Shown here in pieces: positions 36,843-45,257 of a stretch of 53,228 nt of DNA (the stretch's first letter is position 1; each line of letters opens with the position of its first letter). The notes below the pieces were generated by a model. The model had not been told where the DNA came from, did not search any database, and saw nothing but the letters and a program-made list of their open reading frames with translations. A program made the position numbers and the translations under genes. Source of the stretch: JAJFFW01 sp038531315. Its GTDB lineage: Bacteria; Pseudomonadota; Alphaproteobacteria; Caulobacterales; Parvularculaceae. The stretch is taken from the NCBI GenBank assembly GCA_038531315.1, contig JBCBBT010000020.1, positions 1 to 53,228 on the forward strand, given 5' to 3'.

Positions 36843-38222
36843 TTAGAAAACAAACTTCAGCTGTGCGCCGTCGCGCTCGATCAGAATGGCGTTCTTGGTT
36901 ACGGAAACGAGTTTTTCTCCGGAAGGCAGGGTTGAACCGACGAAATAGCGGCTGCCGTCATCGAGGACGACATAACCGCCCGCGCCTTCAGAGAGCATGG
37001 CGATGCGCCGATTGAACGCCTGCAGCGCCGTTGCTTCCATCGGCGGGGCCGGCGTAATCGCATTGACGTTAAGGCGCGTTAATCCGGGCACGTCCCGCAT
37101 TGCTGTGTTCTTGAGCGTTGCAATCCCTGACGGGTCGCCCGTCGCGCCATCGATGGTCACAATACCGCCGACGCCGTAGGTCGCGTCGCCGCCGGCGCCG
37201 CCTGCGTGGAAGATATCTTCAACCGCGCGGGCCATGCGGTCGCCGGTGGCGATATCAAGCGTTGCGGCGAGCCCGGCGTCGTCAAAGGCCTCTGACAGCG
37301 ACGCGAGGGTGCTGTCCGCCGACAAGAAGCCCCGTATACTGAGTGTATTATTTTCAACAGAAGCTGTCAGATGGGCGTATTCGGGCGCATTTAAAATCTC
37401 ATGCGCAGTGGTCAAGAGAAAAGCCTCCTGCTGGTCGCCGCCAGCGAAAACCGCCGTCCTTGAAAAGGCAAGCGAGATGGCGCTGATGACCGTGATCGCT
37501 ATCAGGGCCACAATCGGAACGCCGACGGCGTCGTTTTGAAATGGTGAGAAACTGCGCGCCACGCGGAGCCATCCGCCGATCCCGCGCCAGGGATCAGCAT
37601 CCGGCGACAGCGCGTCGTCGCCGGGGTCCGGCGCGGCGGCGTCATTGGTCGCATCATCGTCCGCTGGCGTCTGATCATCGACGCAGAGCACTTCCTCGCA
37701 TTGCGCCCATTGCGCCGCGTCGCGCTCGCCGATAGCCACCGTGACATCGCCGATCATGAAGGGCGTAAACGCCGGCGTAATCGCTTCGGCTGGGGCTTCG
37801 AGGCGCTGGCCCAGAAAACGGACCGCGCCGGCTTCCACAAAGAGCCGCGCGACTGCGCGCGTTTCAAGAACGATCCGAAGGCGGCTGTCGCCAAGCGAAG
37901 GATCGCGCAAGACAATCGTGTTTCGCAATGCGCGCCCGACGAACACCGGCTCGCCAATGGGAAGGCTGGTCTCGGCGCCGGCGAACCGGCCTTTGAGAAC
38001 GCGAAACACAACGGGCGCAACCTCGTCGCTGTCAGTCAGCGAAATGCTCTCCGGCGCTTTTTGACGATGGCCTTCGTCCAAAGGGGCCTCGGCTCCGTGT
38101 GAACAATCGCTATGCGCACGATCTCCGTGCGCGCGATCTCTATGCACAGCATCCGAATGCGCCCGGTTTGCGTCGATCGTGTCGATGTCATCGTGATCAG
38201 GAAACGACTTTGCGAGGGTCAT
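36843..38222 (-). CDS. sctD: T3SS inner-membrane ring protein SctD (FHA domain)
   Basis: 460 residues: N-terminal cytoplasmic FHA domain (about 70-165, VVFRVLKGRFAGAETSLPIGEPVFVGR), an Asp/Ala-rich linker, one transmembrane helix (about 234-253, GVPIVALIAITVISAISLAF) and a periplasmic ring-building/BON region to the end. The start is ATG 38222, 1 base after the sctC stop. Residues 20-45 carry a His/Arg/Asp pentapeptide repeat (RAHSD, RAHGD) from 15-base DNA repeats at 38111-38170, not usual for SctD. It oligomerises with SctJ and contacts SctC. Confidence 0.9.
   Translation of the reverse strand: MTLAKSFPDHDDIDTIDANRAHSDAVHRDRAHGDRAHSDCSHGAEAPLDEGHRQKAPESISLTDSDEVAPVVFRVLKGRFAGAETSLPIGEPVFVGRALRNTIVLRDPSLGDSRLRIVLETRAVARLFVEAGAVRFLGQRLEAPAEAITPAFTPFMIGDVTVAIGERDAAQWAQCEEVLCVDDQTPADDDATNDAAAPDPGDDALSPDADPWRGIGGWLRVARSFSPFQNDAVGVPIVALIAITVISAISLAFSRTAVFAGGDQQEAFLLTTAHEILNAPEYAHLTASVENNTLSIRGFLSADSTLASLSEAFDDAGLAATLDIATGDRMARAVEDIFHAGGAGGDATYGVGGIVTIDGATGDPSGIATLKNTAMRDVPGLTRLNVNAITPAPPMEATALQAFNRRIAMLSEGAGGYVVLDDGSRYFVGSTLPSGEKLVSVTKNAILIERDGAQLKFVF
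38111..38170. repeat. 15-base degenerate tandem repeats inside sctD
   Basis: Four units, 38111-25, 38126-40, 38141-55 and 38156-70, of the type TATGCGCACGATCTC, each keeping the frame and coding for a [RAV]xH.D-type pentapeptide in the SctD N-terminus. Confidence 0.65.
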
Positions 38223-38223
38223 C

Positions 38224-40317
38224 TTAGCGCACTCTTGCGCAGCGGTTCGATTGCGGCTTCCTGACCATGCAATCGATCGCGCGCTGACTGAGGACAATGG
38301 GGTCCTTGGTTTCAATCGCCGCAAGAAGCGCCGCTTCGCCCGGCGACAAGACATCGCTCGGCGATAGCGGCTTGCGGGCTTCGCGCCGACGGCCGAGCGT
38401 TTGTGAAATGACCGACAACTTCTGATCGTCAAAAACGCCCCGATCGGCGCCGAGCGTAAAGCGCGGTCCGGACGTCGCCGCCAGTTCATCGGCAATCCGC
38501 TGTCCGTCGCCTGCGGTCGTGAGCCGCGGCGTAATCAAAAACAAGCGTTCAATACGGCCGCGCCGCGACGACCGGCTTTTGAAGAGACGCCCAAGCAGAG
38601 GAATGTCGCCGAGAAACGGCACTTTGTCTTCAAAGGCTTCGGAACTTTCAACCGTGAGCCCGCCAATCAGAAGACTTTCTTCTGCGCCGACAAGCGCCTG
38701 CGTATTAACGCTGGAGCGCTCAATGATCGGGATATCGTCAACCTCGCCGCCGGTCAGTTGACCGTCCTCGACATTGACCAACAGTTTAATGTGCGGCGCG
38801 CCCGTTTCCTCAAGGATGTGCGGTGTGACGCTGAGCGTCGTGCCGACCGAGATATTAAAGAGATCGACGTCAACAGCGCCGGCGACACGGACGAAGAAAG
38901 TCCGCGTGTTGTCAAAAACAGCCTCGACATTGGCGAGCGTCATCACTTGAGGCCGCGATACGACCCGGGCGATCCCTTCAGTTTCAAGAGCCGCGATCCG
39001 GGCGGAAAAGACATTCTCATCGCCGACGACGCCCGACGCGAGAAGCCCGCGCGAAAACGGGTTCACAAAGTCCTCCGGGCTCAACGTAAGCCCCTCGGTG
39101 ACACGCCCGCCAAAGGTGACGTCGGCCCTGTCGTCGGTGTCGGTGAACCGATATTGTATGCCGATTTCGCGAAGGCGATCCGTATCAACATCAATAATTG
39201 TCGCTTGTATCTCAATCAGCTGTGGGGCGACGTCCAGCGACCGAATGAGATCGGCGTAGATCGGCATACGCTCGGCCGTATCGCGGACAATCACCGCATT
39301 CATCCGCGGATCGGCTTCAATCCGGGCGCCGCCGACCGTCGCCGGGGCGTAGACGACGTCGTTCTTCGCGCGCCCTGCCGCATTCGCCTTGCCGGCGCGA
39401 CCCGCGTCCTGGGGTGATGCGTAGACGAGGCCGTTAAACGGTCCGTCCGTATTCGATGCGTCAAAGATCGGACGGCGCCGTTCACCTTTGTCTCGTCCGA
39501 GTTGATCATCGCCGATCTCATAGCGGCGATAGGGCCGCAATCCGCGCACCGTCGCCGGCAGGCTTTGTGAGGTTTGTACAGCGAGCGGCGCATCCGGGGC
39601 CGAAGCGACCAGCGAGCGCACAATCGCTGCGACGCCCGGCACAACGATTTCCCGGTCGGCAAAGCGCGTCGTTGTGTCCTGCGCCCAGGCGTATTTCAGC
39701 GGGAAAACGCGAAACGCGAGCGGTCCTTTGCGTTCGATTTCGCGGGACGCCTTCATGGCGACGACGCCGGAGACCTGATCGAGGAATGTCGGCGCGCCGG
39801 TCGCCACGATCATGCCGTCACTGGCGATTTTTATCTTGTTAACGTCGTCAAGCAGTTTCAGCTGGCGCAAATTCCCACGCACCGCGCGCGCCACGCTTGC
39901 GCTCGCCATGAAGGTGCGCGTGCCAATTTCATTGGCGCTGTAAACGTAAACAACGGACCCGTCATAAAAGCTCACCAGGTTAAACGCCGTCGAAATCTTT
40001 TCGAGAACCTCTTGCGCCGGCCCTTCGAACGACCCGTTGACCGTGCCGCGGACATTGTCGCTGACCATGACAGGCAGGCCCGCCTGACCGAAGAAATCCT
40101 TCAGAAAATTGTCAGCTGGTTGCTCGCGCGCGACGAGCATGACTTTTTGTTCGGCGAGCGGCGGCGGCGCTGCGTGCGCGGGGGGCGGCGATAAGGTCGC
40201 GGCGGCGATGATGACCACAGCGGCGACGATCGCAATCGGAGCGGTGTTCAAAGCCGCGTTCAGGACGCAGCATTGCGGCGGGGTGACGTTTTGAAGGCGG
40301 TTGCGTAAGCTTAGCAT
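38224..40317 (-). CDS. sctC: T3SS outer-membrane secretin SctC
   Basis: About 697 residues starting at ATG 40317 (MLSLRNRLQ); a longer ATG frame from 40374 would overlap sctV. Hydrophobic leader ends AHAAPPP. N0/N1 domains (QPADNFLKDFFGQAGLPVMVSDNV..GTVNGSF, VYVYSANEIGTRTF) are followed by N3 (RMNAVIVRDTAERMPIYADLIRSLD) and the secretin barrel with VGTTLSVTPHILEE and GGLTVESSEAFEDKVPFLGDIPLLGRLFKS. This outer-membrane ring is what distinguishes an injectisome from a flagellum. No pilotin gene is visible. Confidence 0.96.
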   Translation of the reverse strand: MLSLRNRLQNVTPPQCCVLNAALNTAPIAIVAAVVIIAAATLSPPPAHAAPPPLAEQKVMLVAREQPADNFLKDFFGQAGLPVMVSDNVRGTVNGSFEGPAQEVLEKISTAFNLVSFYDGSVVYVYSANEIGTRTFMASASVARAVRGNLRQLKLLDDVNKIKIASDGMIVATGAPTFLDQVSGVVAMKASREIERKGPLAFRVFPLKYAWAQDTTTRFADREIVVPGVAAIVRSLVASAPDAPLAVQTSQSLPATVRGLRPYRRYEIGDDQLGRDKGERRRPIFDASNTDGPFNGLVYASPQDAGRAGKANAAGRAKNDVVYAPATVGGARIEADPRMNAVIVRDTAERMPIYADLIRSLDVAPQLIEIQATIIDVDTDRLREIGIQYRFTDTDDRADVTFGGRVTEGLTLSPEDFVNPFSRGLLASGVVGDENVFSARIAALETEGIARVVSRPQVMTLANVEAVFDNTRTFFVRVAGAVDVDLFNISVGTTLSVTPHILEETGAPHIKLLVNVEDGQLTGGEVDDIPIIERSSVNTQALVGAEESLLIGGLTVESSEAFEDKVPFLGDIPLLGRLFKSRSSRRGRIERLFLITPRLTTAGDGQRIADELAATSGPRFTLGADRGVFDDQKLSVISQTLGRRREARKPLSPSDVLSPGEAALLAAIETKDPIVLSQRAIDCMVRKPQSNRCARVR

Positions 40318-40336
40318 GATTATTTTTCTTTTTTGG

Positions 40337-42424
40337 TTATTCCGCGGCGAGCATTTGATGGGCGTGCTGATCACCGGAAAGGCTCGCCTCTGGCGCCTTG
40401 TTCAATGAAGGCGGGACGGCGACTTCGGCGATCTCGCGGATGGTCACGCCGGGGGTGATTTCGTTGAACGACAGGACGTCGATGTCGTCGATCATGGGAT
40501 TGAGCAGACGCCAGAGGGGCCTGCGCAAATCGATAAAGGTCAGGAGAACACGCCTGCGTCCCGCGTTATTGGCGCTATCGTCGAGAGCAAGCGCAGCGCG
40601 GACGGCGTCTGCGATAAGGCCGATTTCTTCCGGCGGCAGCGCAAATTCCGGCGCGCCGTCGCGAACCTGCAGGCTCGCGCGCAACGCTTCTTCGAAAGCC
40701 GGCGCTAAGCGGTAAACCGACAACACGCCTTCCGGCGCGTATTTGTACGTAATGTGGCGGGCGAGCGCGATCCGGGCGGCTTCGGCCTGATCGTTTAAAG
40801 AGGGCGCCTTCGGCGCGGCGGCCGCAAGCGCTTCGAGAAGGGCGCGAATATCGCGGATCGGCACTTGTTCGTCGACCAACTGCCGGAAGACGGCGGCGAT
40901 TTGCGGCACCGGCAACGCGCGCGCAATTTCCTGGACGACATCGGGATAGTTTGCGCCCGCTGCGGTCAATAGCGCATTGGTTTCCTGGATGCCGACAAAG
41001 AGCCCGGCATGTTTATAGAGCGCGCGTGAAAATCCGGCGGTGATTTCGTCAATGGCGCCTTGCCGCGCGCTCACGCCGCCGCTTGCTTCGGGCGCCTCGT
41101 AAAAAAGAACCCGCCAGCTCGATGTCTCACCGTTGCGACCCGGCTTGAAGTCAACCGCATGGATCGCAACCGACGGCAGCGCGACGCCGAGGTCAAACTG
41201 CGCTTCGCGCAAGATCTCGCCCGTCCGCGCGCGCAATACAGCGAGGCTTTCATCGGAAAGAAGGCGGCGATCGACTTCCAGCATCAACGGCACAATCGGA
41301 ACAAGCGCATTGGTCGGTGAGGTTTCGATTCGTGGTTCGGCGAGCGCCGCGCCTTTGGCCGCCTCGCCGCGCGTCGCGATCGCGAGCGGGCCCGCCAATG
41401 GCGCCGCGGCTTTTCCGGCGATCGCCCGCAGACCCGGCGTCAACATGAAGCCGAGAACAAGCGCCGCGCCGCCGAGAAGAACAAATACCGCGCTTGGAAA
41501 TCCCGGCACCAGCGCCATCAGGAAACAGCCGCCTGCGGTGACCAGAAAAACCCGCGGGCGCGAGGCGAACTGATCGCTGATCGCATCGCCAAGGTGGGTT
41601 TCTTTTTTCTCCCCGGTGGTTCTCGTAACGATCAGACCCGCCGCCATCGCACTCAAAAGAGCGGGCAACTGCGCCACGAGCCCGTCGCCGATGGTCAGGA
41701 TCGAGTAGGTCGACATCGCTGAGCCGACTTCCATTCCGCGCTGAAGAACGCCGACGGCAAGCCCGCCCAGCAAATTGATGATGATGATGATGATTGATGC
41801 GATCGCATCGCCTTTGACGAACTTCATCGCGCCGTCGAGATTACCGTGCAGCTTGCTTTCAAGCTCAAGAAGGCGGCGCTTTTCACGCGCTTCGGCCTTG
41901 CTGATAATCCCCGACCGCAAATCGGAATCGATGGAGAGTTGCTTGCCGGGCATGCCGTCGAGCGAAAAGCGCGCCGCCACTTCCGCAACGCGCTCGGCCC
42001 CTTTTGCGATCACGATAAACTGAACCACCGTGATAATCAGGAACACAACAAGGCCGACAACGATGTTGCCGCCGGCGACCAGCAGACCAAAAGTGTCGAT
42101 GATGGCGCCGGCGTCCGCCTGCAAGAGAATGAGCCGCGTTGTCGCCACCGAAAGGGCCAGCCTGAACAGAGTGCTAATCAGGAGAAGGCTCGGAAAGACA
42201 GAAAATTCCACAACCGAAGAGATGTATACGGCTGATAGTAACAACATACAGGCGAATGTGATGTTCACCGCCACCAGAACATCAATCAGGAAAAGCGGTA
42301 AAGGCAATATCATCAGTGTAATGATGGCGGCCAGCCCGGCCACTACGAAGAGATCGTTATATTTCGCCGCGCCGCTCTTAAGCGACTGTTCGTGTTGCGT
42401 TGAAAAAAAGCTGGCGACGGTCAT
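40337..42424 (-). CDS. sctV: T3SS export gate protein SctV
   Basis: 695 residues from ATG 42424 (MTVASFF); the longer frame would begin with TTG. SctV/FlhA-family N-terminal membrane domain with STLFRLALSVATTRLILLQADAGAIIDTFG and the FHIPEP-type cytosolic loop LDGMPGKQLSIDSDLRSGIISKAEAR, then a large cytosolic nonameric domain. A run of six Ile codons (ATC x6 at 41777-41794) sits in the GDAIA..INLLGG helix. It is the first gene of the 15-gene minus-strand operon. Confidence 0.97.
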   Translation of the reverse strand: MTVASFFSTQHEQSLKSGAAKYNDLFVVAGLAAIITLMILPLPLFLIDVLVAVNITFACMLLLSAVYISSVVEFSVFPSLLLISTLFRLALSVATTRLILLQADAGAIIDTFGLLVAGGNIVVGLVVFLIITVVQFIVIAKGAERVAEVAARFSLDGMPGKQLSIDSDLRSGIISKAEAREKRRLLELESKLHGNLDGAMKFVKGDAIASIIIIIINLLGGLAVGVLQRGMEVGSAMSTYSILTIGDGLVAQLPALLSAMAAGLIVTRTTGEKKETHLGDAISDQFASRPRVFLVTAGGCFLMALVPGFPSAVFVLLGGAALVLGFMLTPGLRAIAGKAAAPLAGPLAIATRGEAAKGAALAEPRIETSPTNALVPIVPLMLEVDRRLLSDESLAVLRARTGEILREAQFDLGVALPSVAIHAVDFKPGRNGETSSWRVLFYEAPEASGGVSARQGAIDEITAGFSRALYKHAGLFVGIQETNALLTAAGANYPDVVQEIARALPVPQIAAVFRQLVDEQVPIRDIRALLEALAAAAPKAPSLNDQAEAARIALARHITYKYAPEGVLSVYRLAPAFEEALRASLQVRDGAPEFALPPEEIGLIADAVRAALALDDSANNAGRRRVLLTFIDLRRPLWRLLNPMIDDIDVLSFNEITPGVTIREIAEVAVPPSLNKAPEASLSGDQHAHQMLAAE

Positions 42425-43031
42425 GTGATCTCTGTGCGCCTTATCGGTCTCGAACAAAACTATAGAAGCGGAACGCGAAACCGCGTCGTTAATATTCTGT
42501 TAACTTTGACGAATGACGGAACGATGTCAGTTTCACGAAGAAAAAACGTAAGTAAACTGAATAGTTTTTGAATAACGCCCAAAAATAGAAACGGCGCTGA
42601 TACGTTAGTTCATAACATGCGGTCAGTCGCTCAATTTGGCCTGTAACAAGATCACAAAATTAAACTTTGTATAAGGACGTAAACGATCGTTCCCAATTTT
42701 CGGGCTTTTTTCGCGCTCCGCACTGTGTGTGCGAAAATGACGCTGACGATGAGCGGTTGCGGTCGTCATGTTTTGCGCTCTTAGATATCGACCGCGATAT
42801 CGCGGCGCGGCCTTTTGACATTCGTCAAAGCCAACGGCGCGGTCTTGCGTGATGCGGGAACGATTTTACGCAACGCCGATTGCGGCGCAGCGGGAGACGT
42901 GTGCAACAAGGTTGAGAGCGGCTAGTGAGCGCTCGTTCGCCGGGCACCGCGGCCGACCGCGCGCATGCGCGTCCGCGTGTACGCAATGGCGTGCAAGGGC
43001 GCGAAAGGGCGTTTGAGGAACGCTCCGTATT
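42425..43031. promoter_or_regulatory. sctV/sctU divergent intergenic control region
   Basis: 607 bases between the two divergent T3SS operons must hold both promoters. Its first half (42480-42670) is AT-rich. I see a perfect 14-base palindrome CCGCGATATCGCGG (42792-42805) and TTTGAC-ATTC-GTCAAA (42814-42829), the latter offering -35-like hexamers on both strands but no clear -10. The CCCCTAGGGG palindrome of the effector genes is absent. A 61-codon open frame at 42667 has no support as a gene. Confidence 0.5.
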
Positions 43032-44165
43032 ATGAGCAATAAGAACGATAGCGGCGATCGTACCGAAAAACCGACGCCCAAGCGCCTCAAAGACGCCCGC
43101 AAACGCGGCGAGGTGTCGAAGTCCAAAGACGTCACGGCGACAATCGGCCTTGTCGTCTGGATCATCATGGGTTTTATCGCCATCGGATTTATTGGCGGCC
43201 GGCTCGCGGGCTTGTCGAACGATGTGTTCTCGGTCGTCGCCGCGCCCAGCCGCGACGCCATGATCAATCTGGCCTACGGCGCGACGGGCTCGGTGATCGC
43301 GATTTTGTTGCTTGTGATCTCGCCTGTCATCGTTGTCTCACTGCTCGCGGAGTTTTTGCAGGTCGGGCCGGTGCTGACGCTTGAAAAAGTGAAGCCGAGG
43401 CTGTCGCATCTTAATCTTGCGGACGGCCTGAAGCGGATGATTTCTGTCGATAACCTCGTTGAGGTTTTAAAATCAGTGATCAAGACAAGCCTTCTTCTCG
43501 GTGTCGGCTGGCTTTTGACGTGGTCCATGTTTCTTGATCTGCGCACCCTGCCGATGGCGGACGCCGGCGCGTTCGCCGCCGTGCTTATCCGTATGACGTT
43601 TGTCTTGATGGTCTGGACGGTGATCGTCTTCGCGTTGGTGTCGGCTGTCGACGCCGCCTATCAGCGCCATTCTTTTATCAAGAAAATGATGATGAGCCGC
43701 CGCGACATCAAACAGGAAATGAAAGAGATGGAGGGCGACCCGGACGTCAAAGGGCAACGCAAACAACTGCACCAGGAATGGTCCGCCGGCGGCGGTCCGA
43801 AAGCGGCGGGCGCGGCGAACGCGCTTCTTGTCAATCCGACGCATTTTGCGGTTGCGATCGATTTTGACGCCGAGACCAACGCGCCGCCTTTCATCTCGGC
43901 GAAAGGGCAGGGCGAGATGGCGCAACGCATGCGCGCTGCAGCGGACAAAAACGGCGTGCCCGTATTGCGCGATGTGCCGCTGACGCGCACGCTCTACGCC
44001 CGTCTTGATGAAGGCGAGGAAATCCCGTCCGATCTTTTCGATGCGGTTGCGATCGTCATCGTCTGGGCGCGCCGGGTCCGCGAACAAGCCGCGCACCCCA
44101 CCGCACCGAATGCGGCGGCGGCGAAGGATGAAAAACTACCGGAAAAGAAAGGCGATCCCTCATGA
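43032..44165 (+). CDS. sctU: T3SS autocleaved switch protein SctU
   Basis: 377 residues, SctU/FlhB family: GDRTEKPTPKRLKDARKRGEVSKSKD at the N-terminus, four transmembrane helices, and a cytosolic domain with the self-cleavage motif Asn268-Pro-Thr-His (LLVNPTHFAVAI). Cleavage between Asn and Pro governs the change from needle to late substrates. A long Ala/Pro/Lys C-terminal tail follows. ATG 43032 is preceded by GAGGAA. The stop overlaps the FliO-like gene in ATGA. Confidence 0.96.
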   Translation: MSNKNDSGDRTEKPTPKRLKDARKRGEVSKSKDVTATIGLVVWIIMGFIAIGFIGGRLAGLSNDVFSVVAAPSRDAMINLAYGATGSVIAILLLVISPVIVVSLLAEFLQVGPVLTLEKVKPRLSHLNLADGLKRMISVDNLVEVLKSVIKTSLLLGVGWLLTWSMFLDLRTLPMADAGAFAAVLIRMTFVLMVWTVIVFALVSAVDAAYQRHSFIKKMMMSRRDIKQEMKEMEGDPDVKGQRKQLHQEWSAGGGPKAAGAANALLVNPTHFAVAIDFDAETNAPPFISAKGQGEMAQRMRAAADKNGVPVLRDVPLTRTLYARLDEGEEIPSDLFDAVAIVIVWARRVREQAAHPTAPNAAAAKDEKLPEKKGDPS

Positions 44166-44680
44166 ATGGCGAAGTAATTGGCGCGCTTATCGGGACAGCG
44201 GGCGCGACGCTTGTTGTTCTCGCGCTGGCGTGGGTGACGCTCACGCTGATCAAGAAAGCGCCGATGATGCGCTTGCGCGGCGAGGGGGATGCGCCGCCGT
44301 CCTTTGTACATGCCGTCCCCGTGGGTCAGCGCGAGCGCGTCACTGTTGTGCGCTACCGCGAAGAGATATTTATGCTCGGCGTAACGCCCGGCGGGATCTC
44401 TGTGTTGGCGCGTTTTCCTGAGGCGGAAGCCTCAAACGATGCGCCAATCGTTTCGTCAGATAGCGGCGGAATGTCCGCGGGCGCGACGCATGCGGGCGTG
44501 ATGCCGGCGATCGACCGGTCAAAATTTAATCGCCCGTCGGCGGTTGGCCTGTTGCGCCGCAATGGCGCCGATGACGGCGCTGAGAATCTGCAAAACGCAG
44601 ACGCATTCGCCGGCGCCCTGGAGCGCGCTGGCCAAGACGGCGTCAGCGACGCATCAGTGCGCGCCTATCAGCGCCGGTGA
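44162..44680 (+). CDS. FliO-like membrane protein coupled to sctU
   Basis: 172 residues with one N-terminal transmembrane helix (GALIGTAGATLVVLALAWVTLTLI) and a small domain VGQRERVTVVRYREEIFMLG followed by VTPGGISVLARF. This corresponds to the FliO core pattern (xRERVxVVEV...LVLGVTPGxIxxL). FliO is a flagellar accessory factor that helps assemble the FliP (SctR) ring, and injectisomes are normally described without it. The ATGA overlap with sctU makes joint function likely. The last 70 residues are Ala/Gly/Asp-rich and unmatched. The FliO assignment is by eye. Confidence 0.72.
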   Translation: MNGEVIGALIGTAGATLVVLALAWVTLTLIKKAPMMRLRGEGDAPPSFVHAVPVGQRERVTVVRYREEIFMLGVTPGGISVLARFPEAEASNDAPIVSSDSGGMSAGATHAGVMPAIDRSKFNRPSAVGLLRRNGADDGAENLQNADAFAGALERAGQDGVSDASVRAYQRR

Positions 44681-44727
44681 TGTAAATTATATTCATGTGA
44701 TTTAGCGATCGCGTGCGCCGGGCGTGA

Positions 44728-45198
44728 TCAGAGCGATAACAAGGCTTCGAACGTTTCCGCGACCGGCGTCGTCACCGGCGCGCCGTCGTCAGAGGCTTCA
44801 TGGTCCCAACGTACGATCCGCGGTTTTTCTTCATGGCCCGCCGTGTAGTCGAGACAAAGAAAATCGCCGGCGGAAAGGGCGGCGATCGGAATGAGATCGA
44901 GGCCCGCGGCGTCGTCGTCGGTCGAAATGCGATCTTCGATTTGTGCGATTACGACGGTGATGTCCGCCCACGCATGATCGCTATTGTCGGAAATATCCTC
45001 CAGCAACGGCAGAAACCGTTCAATTGACTGCGCGGCGCCCGGCGTCCTGATTTCGCCGTTCGTAACCTTTGCGCCGTTCCAGCGGCCAATGAAATCGATA
45101 AACGTCACCGGCAATTTGACGTCGTAATAGGTCTCAAACGCTGCGATGCGTTCGAGGCTCGGCGGCGGCGCCACGCTGGAAGGGTCAAAATCCATCAT
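44728..45198 (-). CDS. SMI1/KNR4-family immunity protein
   Basis: About 156 residues of the SMI1/KNR4 (SUKH) fold: PSLERIAAFETYYDVKLPVTFIDFIGRWNGAKV is the typical start, then IPIAALSAGDFLCLDYTAGHEEKPRIVRWDHEA, the family signature (GDxhCLDY.......V..WDHE). Such proteins are mostly immunity partners of bacterial nuclease toxins. I set the start at ATG 45198 (MMDFDPS), 59 bases after the toxin stop; the longer frame begins with TTG inside the toxin gene. Its position directly behind a WHH nuclease gene gives the role. Confidence 0.88.
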   Translation of the reverse strand: MMDFDPSSVAPPPSLERIAAFETYYDVKLPVTFIDFIGRWNGAKVTNGEIRTPGAAQSIERFLPLLEDISDNSDHAWADITVVIAQIEDRISTDDDAAGLDLIPIAALSAGDFLCLDYTAGHEEKPRIVRWDHEASDDGAPVTTPVAETFEALLSL

Positions 45199-45257
45199 TA
45201 CCCACTCTTGTCTTTGTCCGGGGTTTGTTGCTTTTCCACGCTTTTTCCAGTGCAGCG

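Noticed and set aside
40318..40374. Longer SctC start within the end of sctV
   Set aside because: The added residues are polar and spoil the signal peptide; ATG 40317 gives a normal leader.
42667..42852. 61-codon ORF between sctV and sctU
   Set aside because: No ribosome site, no domain, atypical composition, and it covers symmetric DNA elements better read as regulatory.
28329..44165. Flagellar export apparatus instead of T3SS
   Set aside because: SctC secretin, FHA-type SctD, SctJ lipoprotein, SctI and SctF are injectisome parts; no flagellar rod, hook or filament genes are present.
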